From NCBI GenBank assembly GCA_025656895.1, contig JAHXHF010000360.1, positions 1 through 10,487 of the forward strand: a stretch of DNA of 10,487 bases. The letters run 5' to 3'. The position numbers were made by a program, and so were the translations under genes. Under the pieces are notes generated by a model that did no database searches, had not been told where the DNA came from, and was given only the letters and a program-made list of their open reading frames with translations. Source of the stretch: a gamma proteobacterium symbiont of Bathyaustriella thionipta. GTDB lineage: Bacteria; Pseudomonadota; Gammaproteobacteria; Chromatiales; Chromatiaceae. This document shows, piece by piece, positions 1 to 5,531 of the stretch. Positions within the stretch are counted from its first letter, which is position 1, and every line of letters starts with the position of its first letter.

Positions 1-61
1 ACGGGAAAAAGATTTTGTTTCACTGCTTTTGCGTATGGTGGCTTGATGGCTGACTGTCAGG

Positions 62-952
62 TTGATTTGGATTTCAGTGAAACTTCAGTTAGCAATAGAC
101 CGCTATGGTAACAGTGTGATAATTGAACTCAAACGTGATAGGGGTTTTCTTGGAGTTGAAACGCAAGCATTGCAGTATTTAGCAGATTTCTCTGCCTTTA
201 AAGGTAAGGATTTTATTGACAGGTTTTCAAAATCAAATAAACAGCTAGAGCAAGAGGTAGGCTCATTTATTGGCGGTAATGCCTCTATCAAAGATATTAA
301 TAAAACAAGCAGAGTCATTCTATTAGCTAGAGAATTTGATCCAACGATTTATTCTATGGGAGAGTGGTTGTCAAACAATGGCGTTGCTTTTCGTTGTATA
401 CAATATGAACCCACTGAAATAGATAACAAGAAATTCATTTCTTTTAGCATTGCATTTGATCGATCCAATGATATTCTAAACCCACTGGCACTAGGTGGTA
501 TTACACGTGAACCCGGTTATTATTGGCATAACATAGCTTCTGCTGATCAAAACTGGTGGGAATATCTTGTAAATTCAAAACAAATACCAGCGTGCTTTGA
601 TAGCATGCCTGGTGATCAAGGAGAAAAAATATTAACGAGTTATATATCTGGTGATGTCATTGTTGCATATGCAAAGGGCTATGGCGCAATTGGGTGGGGT
701 GTAATTGATAAACCAGATTCGTACCATCTTGCTAAAGATGGTAGTTCAGAAGATTATTGGAAAGGTGACTGCATGCATAGGCTTTCAATAAACTGGAAAG
801 CTGTAGCTAAAAACTTATCAGATGGTATTAAACCGGGGAAAGTTAGAGAGAAATTCGATATATATCATCCTATAAGCACTTCTGTGAGTATTGATTCTTT
901 CAAGGCAAAAAACCTCATTGAAAATCTCAGTCAGAAGTATAAAAAGGTATAA
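62..952 (+). pseudogene. NucS/DUF91-like nuclease with C-terminal PUA/EVE-like domain, probably 5'-truncated
   Basis: The first 45 residues look like the second half of a PD-(D/E)XK nuclease core of the NucS/DUF91 type: LAIDRYGN, then VIIELKRDRG (E22, K24) and ETQALQYL (Q35). Residues about 195-215 (GDVIVAYAKGYGAIGWGV) resemble the GD-x-Y strand and turn of PUA/EVE-type nucleic-acid-binding domains. Relatives carry a longer N-terminal part and an Asp two residues before the LLAID-like strand; here that place reads VKLQLAID, so the catalytic Asp is missing. A TGA at 44-46 closes the frame just upstream. The only starts are TTG at 62 or GTG at 77, neither with a convincing ribosome binding site. 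I infer the 5' end was lost by rearrangement, leaving an inactive remnant. The gene is visibly AT-rich compared with the nor operon. Alternatively it is a shortened but expressed protein. The family call is from motif memory. Confidence 0.55.
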
Positions 953-959
953 CGAATAA

Positions 960-984
960 AAACCAATGGGGGGCAGATTGGTTT
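960..984 (+). terminator. Hairpin after the nuclease-like ORF, possible terminator
   Basis: A perfect 8-bp inverted repeat (AAACCAAT at 960-967, ATTGGTTT at 977-984) with a 9-nt G-rich loop begins 7 nt after the TAA stop of the upstream ORF. Only three T residues end the 3' arm, followed by GATATTG, so it is a weak intrinsic terminator at best. It may instead be part of a mobile repeat. Confidence 0.35.
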
Positions 985-991
985 GATATTG

Positions 992-1009
992 ATTTGAAAA
1001 AAATCAAAT
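992..1009. repeat. Short AT-rich inverted repeat
   Basis: ATTTGA (992-997) and TCAAAT (1004-1009) form a 6-bp perfect palindrome around A6. It lies 7 nt beyond the preceding hairpin. Function unknown; such AT-only hairpins also arise by chance in AT-rich spacers. Confidence 0.35.
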
Positions 1010-1020
1010 AGATATAAATC

Positions 1021-1048
1021 GATTAAGTCTGACCCTATTGATTTATGA
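1021..1048 (+). repeat. 28-bp imperfect direct repeat, left copy
   Basis: This segment (begins GATTAAGTCTGACCC, ends TTGATTTATGA) matches 1864-1891 at 25 of 28 positions in the same orientation. The two copies bracket the 222-aa gene and its decayed partner, about 840 bp apart. They contain TCTGACC, the reverse complement of the GGTCAGA motif seen again near 2030. They could be recombination scars or ends of a mobile or REP-like element. Confidence 0.6.
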
Positions 1049-1064
1049 GAATCTTATTTTTATT

Positions 1065-1081
1065 CACAATAAAGTATTGTG
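1065..1081. repeat. Hairpin downstream of the 222-aa gene
   Basis: CACAATA (1065-1071) and TATTGTG (1075-1081) form a perfect 7-bp stem with a 3-nt loop, 23 nt past the stop of the minus-strand gene. On that strand it is followed by AATAAAAATAAG, not a T-run, so it is not a standard intrinsic terminator. It might stabilise an mRNA 3' end or belong to a repeat. Confidence 0.4.
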
Positions 1082-1103
1082 TCCCCTTAATTTCTTTCCC
1101 TGA

Positions 1104-1772
1104 TCAACCATCATCGGCTTTGATTAACTCCATCCACTCATCTATGCGAGCGTATTCGCTGGCTTTCTCAAAGTCTTTGCGCTTTCGGTAGAAAGCTGGC
1201 TTGTCTTCTCGGTACATCCGCCGGGCGGCTGAGATGACATCAGGGTACCAGTGGGCACCATCATCGCCATCGAACAGGTATATAGAGGCCTCATTGAGAG
1301 TCTGAATGTCTGACGTCTGAATGTCTGACGTTTTCCGCCTAGCAATCAGCAGTACAGTGCAGTCCAGGCCGGTGGCTATCTCGTTGGCTGCTGCAAGGAC
1401 GGCGCTATCATCGTAGTCGAATCCTCCGATTGGATCGAAAACGATCATTGCTGGTGGGTCGTTCTTGTACGCCTCAACAATCAAGCCTTTTGTATACTCT
1501 ATATTGATACAGACGTCCTCCCACACAGATATTCTATCCTCTATTTGGTGCTTGGAATCAAATTGGTGCTTGAGATTGAGCTCGACAGAGCTCTTTTTTT
1601 CTATCTCGGACACAATCAATGTCCAGCCAGGTGCGCCATACTTACCCAGAGCAATATCTGCAGCATCCTGCAAGACTGGCAGAATACTGCTTTCTCTATA
1701 GATAAATTTTGCGCCAGTGTCCAAAGGACCTCTTGAGGTCAATTTTGATTCTTCACGTGTTGGTATTTTCAT
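1104..1772 (-). CDS. Unrecognised 222-aa soluble protein
   Basis: I do not recognise this family. The protein has no signal peptide or membrane segment. Residues about 105-115 (DPPAMIVFDPIGG) form a hydrophobic strand ending in Asp, followed by DYDDSAVLAAANEIATGLD and a second strand CTVLLIARR. This alternation resembles the Walker B and following strand of a RecA/KaiC-like P-loop ATPase core, but there is no Walker A motif, so an ATPase role is not supported. The C-terminal third is charged, with aromatic and basic stretches such as RKRKDFEKASEYARIDEW. The ATG start is supported by AGGAGA 5 nt upstream. A 15-bp tandem duplication adds an extra five residues (SDIQT twice). A decayed paralogous fragment ends next to its ribosome binding site. 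Composition is less AT-rich than the nuclease-like ORF. Flanking repeats suggest a horizontally moving cargo gene. Confidence 0.65.
   Translation of the reverse strand: MKIPTREESKLTSRGPLDTGAKFIYRESSILPVLQDAADIALGKYGAPGWTLIVSEIEKKSSVELNLKHQFDSKHQIEDRISVWEDVCINIEYTKGLIVEAYKNDPPAMIVFDPIGGFDYDDSAVLAAANEIATGLDCTVLLIARRKTSDIQTSDIQTLNEASIYLFDGDDGAHWYPDVISAARRMYREDKPAFYRKRKDFEKASEYARIDEWMELIKADDG
1301..1330. repeat. Perfect 15-bp tandem duplication inside the 222-aa gene
   Basis: TCTGAATGTCTGACG occurs twice head to tail (1301-1315, 1316-1330). It keeps the frame and duplicates five residues (SDIQT SDIQT). Zero divergence implies a recent event, or a repeat-length polymorphism. Confidence 0.9.
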
Positions 1773-1777
1773 GTTTG

Positions 1778-1783
1778 TCTCCT
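1778..1783 (-). promoter_or_regulatory. Ribosome binding site of the 222-aa gene
   Basis: On the minus strand AGGAGA lies 5 nt before the ATG at 1772-1770. This supports the start, and shows the gene has an intact 5' leader even though paralogous sequence abuts it. Confidence 0.65.
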
Positions 1784-1784
1784 G

Positions 1785-1849
1785 TCAACAGCAGCACCGC
1801 TACAGTCTAGGCCGGTGGTTATCTTATTAGTTTCCGCTATGGAAGCAAG
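1785..1849 (-). pseudogene. Decayed fragment of a second copy of the 222-aa gene
   Basis: Read on the minus strand, this stretch encodes LASIAETNKITTGLDC. It aligns without gaps to SAVLAAANEIATGLDC in the middle of the neighbouring 222-aa protein (9 of 16 identical). The codons after the Cys continue the match (VLLL against VLLI) only after a one-base frame change. The fragment therefore derives from a diverged paralogue that has lost both ends and its frame. It stops just before the ribosome binding site of the intact gene, as if an upstream tandem copy had been mostly deleted. The match is visible by eye at DNA level too (the GGCCGGTGG core is shared by both). Confidence 0.7.
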
Positions 1850-1863
1850 TGCCCAGCCAACTT

Positions 1864-1891
1864 GATTCAGTCTGACCACATTGATTTATGA
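1864..1891 (+). repeat. 28-bp imperfect direct repeat, right copy
   Basis: Second copy of the 1021-1048 repeat (25 of 28 identical), placed just beyond the decayed paralogue fragment. Together the copies delimit a module of about 870 bp. Confidence 0.6.
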
Positions 1892-1902
1892 CTCCTTAAT
1901 TC

Positions 1903-2064
1903 CTATTCCATTTTCGCTTTGACTCTATCATCAAGGTATTTTTTAGAAGCCTTTGAACCAGTGTAAATTTCTTGATGAAATCCCAATTCTTTTATTAATT
2001 CATCAATAACTGGGGTCACAATAACTGGGGTCAGATACAAATTAAAAAAAATAAAGGACACCCA
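1903..2064 (-). pseudogene. Orphan 3' coding fragment, unrecognised
   Basis: The minus strand is open for 53 codons to a TAG at 1905-1903. The downstream part looks like real protein: ELIKELGFHQEIYTGS followed by a Lys/Asp-rich tail ending KAKME. The upstream part is built from the low-complexity tandem repeat at 2004-2033 and an A-rich tract, and has no credible start or ribosome binding site. I read this as the C-terminal end of a gene whose 5' part was replaced by repeat-element sequence. I cannot name the family; the tail is too short for a safe call. Confidence 0.35.
2004..2033. repeat. Perfect 15-bp tandem duplication with GGGGTCA motif
   Basis: CAATAACTGGGGTCA occurs twice head to tail (2004-2018 and 2019-2033), followed by GATACAAATTAAAA and, at 2055-2060, GGACAC. 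The combination of GGGGTCAGA, an A/T-rich tract and GGACACCC recalls ends of repeat elements scattered in proteobacterial genomes, often near REP-associated transposases; that link is from general memory. No transposase is present in the window. Confidence 0.75.
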
Positions 2065-2065
2065 C

Positions 2066-2464
2066 TCATTGGACTTCACCCTCGGACTGTGTTAGGACTC
2101 GAATATTGGGGACAGACCACGGTTTTATCATGGGGCACAAATCAGTGCTACCAATTGTTATTACGGTTCCATCAGAAAAAGCACAATAGCGATTAAATCC
2201 CTTCACTTGCTGACCTTTTAATGAGCCGAAACCAACATTTTTATTCTCAATATTTATTGTGGGGGAGCCATTGTTCTTAGATTGCTCTGAATTGTCAATG
2301 GGACATAAATCCGTGCTCCCCACAGTCAAAATACCACCATCTGTGCAAGTACAATACCTGCCAAGTCCACTGACGTTCTGTGACTTGAGTGAGCCCCAGG
2401 CGTGAACCTGTAGTGAAAACACACATAGGAAACCCAATACTATAGCGCTTGGCAATTTATTCAT
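2066..2464 (-). CDS. Small secreted protein with two cysteine-bearing repeats
   Basis: The 132-aa protein starts with a clear Sec signal peptide (MNKLPSAIVLGFLCVFSLQVHA, cleavage expected after VHA at residue 22). The mature part is two copies of a roughly 33-residue unit, residues 23-55 and 79-111, sharing 20 of 33 positions. The unit reads GSLKxQxVxG, then RYCxxxDG, then GSTDLCP, so each copy carries two aligned Cys; the first copy has a third. Paired Cys in an exported protein suggest one disulfide per repeat. A polar linker (residues 56-78) joins them. The open frame extends upstream to 2827, but the ATG at 2464 is chosen because GAGGGG precedes it by a few bases and the signal peptide begins there. 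Family and function are not recognised. It is transcribed divergently from the ion channel. Confidence 0.7.
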   Translation of the reverse strand: MNKLPSAIVLGFLCVFSLQVHAWGSLKSQNVSGLGRYCTCTDGGILTVGSTDLCPIDNSEQSKNNGSPTINIENKNVGFGSLKGQQVKGFNRYCAFSDGTVITIGSTDLCPMIKPWSVPNIRVLTQSEGEVQ

Positions 2465-2769
2465 ATTTCCCCTCAGGTTACTTCCTGCTGAAACTTTCAA
2501 TGAGGCTTTTGTCTTGAAGGAATCAATACTCAGAGCCGGTATAGCACAGGCTTGTCTTTTGGTGTAACCAGCCGATGCAGATGATTTGTCATCATAACGT
2601 AAGCATGAAGCAAGCAGCCCGATTTTTGTAAGAACCCCCCGGGTTATCTCTATTCGGGGTAATCTTGACATGGCTTTACTATGCAGGCCGTATCTGTAAA
2701 AACCAAGCCGGCTGACCATTTGTTCTCTACCTTGTTCTCCAAGCCTTGAGCCGCTTTCAAGAGGAAATA
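2465..2769. other. Divergent intergenic region
   Basis: About 300 bases separate the secreted-protein gene (minus) from the channel leader ORF (plus), so promoters for both should lie here. I see two small palindromes: ATGAT/ATCAT at 2581-2595 with a 5-nt spacer, and AACCC/GGGTT at 2633-2645. A consensus TTGACA at 2665-2670 (plus) lacks a good -10 at normal spacing. The minus-strand open frame crossing this stretch has no protein-like features and is judged spurious. Confidence 0.4.
2469..2474 (-). promoter_or_regulatory. Ribosome binding site fixing the start of the secreted protein
   Basis: GAGGGG on the minus strand, 4 nt before the ATG at 2464-2462. It decides the start in favour of the signal-peptide methionine over the longer upstream open frame. 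Confidence 0.6.
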
Positions 2770-2844
2770 ATGGGTGTCTTTTGGTTGATTTTGTTATATT
2801 TCTACGCTCAAGCCCAGATGACCTCACGCCGGTGTCTTACATGA
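2770..2844 (+). CDS. 24-codon leader ORF overlapping the channel start
   Basis: ATG at 2770 is preceded by AAGAGGA with 5 nt between GAGG and the ATG, the best ribosome binding site in this neighbourhood. It encodes a 24-aa peptide with a hydrophobic first half (MGVFWLILLYFYA) and a polar, basic end. Its TGA (2842-2844) overlaps the channel ATG (2841-2843) as ATGA. The channel ATG itself has no good ribosome binding site, so I infer that translation of the leader delivers ribosomes to the channel start. Whether the peptide has its own role is unknown. A chance ORF cannot be excluded. Confidence 0.4.
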   Translation: MGVFWLILLYFYAQAQMTSRRCLT

Positions 2845-3659
2845 ATACAAAATCTATCCAACAAAGGTTCTATCGGATTCGAAGCAATCGCTCTTTTGAG
2901 TTGTTTGTGGTCATTATCATCATGTTTTCGGCCTTGATGATTGGTGCGAAAACCTATGATTTACCCAATTATGTTCTTGCTGTAATCCATTGGCTGGACT
3001 GTGGTATCACACTTTTCTTTCTCATTGAAATCAGTATCCGCTTTCTGGGTGAAGAACGTAAAAGGGATTTTTTCAAGTCCGGCTGGAATCTGTTTGATAC
3101 CCTGATTGTTACGGTCAGTCTGATACCGGCTGATGGTTCCAGCGTTGCCATTGTCGGGCGATTGATTCGTATTTTTCGTGTTCTGCGAATGGTTTCCATC
3201 ATACCCGAGTTGCGCATGCTGCTGAATTCATTACTGCGCGCCCTGCCGCAACTGGGCTATGTGGTGATGCTGATGTTCATCATCTTCTACATTTATGCCG
3301 CCATTGGAACCACTTTTTATGCGGATATTAATGAGGTGCTGTGGGGTGATATTGCCATTTCCATGCTGACATTGTTCCGGGTAATGACTTTTGAAGACTG
3401 GACGGACGTAATGTATGAAGCCATGGAAGTTCATTGGTGGGCATGGATTTATTTTTTAACTTTTATTTTCTTTACCGCTTTTGCATTCCTGAATATGGTT
3501 ATCGGTATTGTGGTTAATGCCATGCATGAAGAGCATGAAAAAACTATAGCTCAAACTTGTGAGAACGACGCTTTGCAGGAAACGGTCAGCCTTGAAAGCC
3601 TGCAGCGGGATATTCAGGAACTGAAAGTACTTATTCTGAAAAAACAATCAGCCGACTGA
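2841..3659 (+). CDS. Bacterial voltage-gated cation channel, NaChBac/BacNav family
   Basis: A 272-aa six-transmembrane channel subunit, expected to form a homotetramer in the inner membrane. S1 spans about 20-36 and S2 about 50-68 (E63). S3 contains GWNLFDTLIV with D85. S4 is GRLIRIFRVLRM with Arg at 107, 110, 113 and 116, the regular three-residue spacing of a voltage sensor. S5 spans about 136-158. The pore loop is LFRVMTFEDWTD (filter T183-D189). S6 (about 203-228) contains the conserved Asn in FLNMVIGIVVNAM. Residues 250-268 form a short C-terminal coiled coil, usual for tetramer assembly. Known sodium-selective members have TLESW-type filters; this one has acidic residues at 185, 186 and 189, which points toward calcium permeability. 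The ATG at 2841 gives the usual family length; an in-frame TTG at 2781 would add an unlikely 20 residues. It converges on norD. Confidence 0.9.
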   Translation: MNTKSIQQRFYRIRSNRSFELFVVIIIMFSALMIGAKTYDLPNYVLAVIHWLDCGITLFFLIEISIRFLGEERKRDFFKSGWNLFDTLIVTVSLIPADGSSVAIVGRLIRIFRVLRMVSIIPELRMLLNSLLRALPQLGYVVMLMFIIFYIYAAIGTTFYADINEVLWGDIAISMLTLFRVMTFEDWTDVMYEAMEVHWWAWIYFLTFIFFTAFAFLNMVIGIVVNAMHEEHEKTIAQTCENDALQETVSLESLQRDIQELKVLILKKQSAD

Positions 3660-3667
3660 TAATCGGC
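3639..3667 (-). terminator. Possible terminator of the nor operon
   Basis: On the minus strand, about 20 nt past the norD stop, GCCGA (3667-3663) pairs with TCGGC (3655-3651) across a 7-nt loop, followed by TGATTG and T6 (3644-3639). The stem is short and the T-run displaced. It lies over the 3' end of the convergent channel gene. On the plus strand the same hairpin is followed by GCTGTTTT, so it might act both ways weakly. Confidence 0.35.
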
Positions 3668-3687
3668 AACGCTGTTTTACAGAATTA

Positions 3688-5531
3688 TCAGGCTGTCAGG
3701 CGTGCATACAGAGCGGTTAGCCGGGCCGGTAGCTGACTAGCGTTTCTGACCAGCATGTAGCCATTGCTGCCAAACAGATAGGGCAGATATTCACGGGCTT
3801 TTTCATCAATCGTGACGCAAAATGGTTGAATACCTTGTTGCGCGCATTCCCGCACCGCCATGCGCGTATCTTCTATGCCATAGCGGCCTTCGTATTTATC
3901 CAGGTCATTGGGTTTGCCATCACTGAGGATGAGCAATAGTTTTTGCGTGCTGGGTTCGCCTTCCAGCAGGCATGCGGCATAGCGAATAGCAGCCCCCATG
4001 CGGGTGTAATAGCCGGGCTTTATAGCATTAATGCGGCCTCTAATGTCTGCGTTATAGCTGTCGTTAAAGGTTTTTAAGGTATGAAAACGAATATGACTGC
4101 GCCTTCTGGAGGAAAAACCATAAAGAGCAAAGCGGTCTCCGCTGGTAGCCAGTGCTTCAGAGAAAAGAAACAGGCTGTCACGGATGACATCGATCACGCG
4201 TTGTTCGTTGTTCACATAACTGTCGGTTGATAAGGATAAGTCGGCCAGCAGCAGGCAGGATAAATCACGCTCGGCATTCACAAAACTGCGAAATACATGG
4301 GCATCCGGTGTTTGTACGCCGCGCAAACGATCGGTGGTGTGATCAATCAGGGCATTGATATCCAGATCACTGCCATCGGCCTGGCCATTCATCCAGATAC
4401 GGCGGGGCTTGAGCATTTCAAAAAGGCTGCGCAAGTGACGTGCTTTGGCGCGTAGATGAGGCGGTAAAGCCAAAGATTCTACATCCTGTGCCAGCATCGC
4501 TTGCAATCGACAATGATCAGCCAGTAGCCGCTGGCTGCGGTGATCCCATTCGGGCAATGCGATACCTTCACCCAGATACAGATCATCATTCTGTTCCGGC
4601 GGCAGGTCCAGATCAAAGCGCAGCCGGGATGCGGTTTTCCTGCGATCACGCGCCATGCTGAGTACATCCATATCTTCCAGCGCGGATTGAGCATCCTGGT
4701 CTTCATCTTCTTCTGTGGTGCGATCCACCGAGACATATTCTGCGCGTGAAAAAAACTTTCCAGACGGAAGGCTAACAGCCCGTCACGCCCGTCCGGCATA
4801 TCGACCCTTTCACCCCGGCGGCGTTTTTCACTATCCAGTTTCTCGCTGTGTTGAGAGCCTTGTTCATCATCGCCCTCTTCTTCATCCGGCAGCGCTTGCG
4901 TTGCATCGCTCATACCCGGTGGCGAAGGATGCAGCCATAAGGGAACCGGGTAAGGTGAGCGAGGTGATTGCGGCAGTGCCTGCATAACAGCAGCCGGATC
5001 TTGCAATGCGGCGCGTATAGCTTTTTCCTGAGCCGCTTCCGCAGGCTTCATGCTCTGCCATGGCGGGCGTTGCTTCAGGTGTTCGGCAAGCAGTTGCTGA
5101 TAGCGTTTATTCAGACCGGGATATTGCTGCAGCAGCAAAGCACTGGCCGCTGAATTTTTTTGCAGCCAATCGCCGGCTGATAAAGGATGGCTGTGTGCCG
5201 CCAGAGCAGCCAGCCATAAATACAGCTGGCGATTCAGTTCGATTTGTGAAAAGCAGGCAATGCGCGAAGGCAGGCGTAAACTTTCACGGTCACACCAGGC
5301 CAGTTCAATCTGTTGACCACTGCCGGCAATACGTTGCAGAAATGAGCGCCGCGCGCCATGACGGGTTTCTGTCGCACTCTCTATGCGCAGACCTTTTTCT
5401 CCCCCCAGAGCGCGAAACATCATGGCCACCGATTGACGCACTTCTTCAAGACGGACCGCTGCCTGCTGATAGTCACTGTCGGCCGCCCGACTGACCATTT
5501 TATGCCAGATCTGCCCTACCCATTCTTCCAT
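3688..5531 (-). CDS. norD: NorD, VWA-domain nitric oxide reductase activation protein, split by a -1 frameshift
   Basis: NorD partners the AAA+ protein NorQ in activating cNOR, associated with insertion of the non-heme iron FeB. The coding sequence lies in two frames. The first runs from the ATG at 5531 through residue 261 (ending RLESFF). The second resumes as SRAEYVSVDRTTEEDED, and runs to the TGA at 3688. Joined, they give 614 aa, the usual NorD length, and the junction reads like ordinary NorD. The C-terminal VWA domain is intact: MIDAS DLSLS (431-435 of the joined protein), the following Thr in TRMGAAIRYA (about 510), and LSDGKPNDLDKYEGRYG (about 538). The junction sits on T7 (4755-4749 of the minus strand). 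Without a shift, frame 0 reads about 89 non-NorD residues to a stop at 4479, and a GTG at 4728 could start the second half. Causes could be a sequencing indel, real inactivation, or programmed frameshifting. The ATG overlaps the polyferredoxin stop as TGATG. Confidence 0.85.
4749..4755 (-). other. T7 run and slippery heptamer at the norD frame break
   Basis: The mRNA reads AGU UUU UUU CAC in frame 0. The heptamer U UUU UUU fits the X XXY YYZ rule for -1 slippage in exact register. A -1 slip gives UCA CGC GCA, which restores the NorD frame. A purine-rich GGAAAG lies directly 5'. I see no strong stem-loop immediately downstream. The same run is also where homopolymer indel errors are most likely. 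Confidence 0.6.

Noticed and set aside
1..46. Short open frame tail ending in TGA at 44-46
   Set aside because: It may be the end of a gene cut by the window edge, but 14 codons without a recognisable motif are not enough to annotate.
2665..2694. TTGACA as -35 box for the channel leader
   Set aside because: No acceptable -10 hexamer at 16-18 nt spacing (the sequence there is GC-rich), so it is probably chance.
2465..2827. Upstream extension of the secreted-protein open frame (about 121 extra residues)
   Set aside because: No protein-like features, no ribosome binding site at 2827, and it would bury a clear signal peptide; the start at 2464 is much better.
4479..4748. Frame 0 continuation of the first norD half, about 89 codons
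   Set aside because: The sequence is the off-frame shadow of the conserved NorD region (rich in Trp, Cys, Met and Arg), not a separate domain. It would only matter as the tail of an unshifted product.
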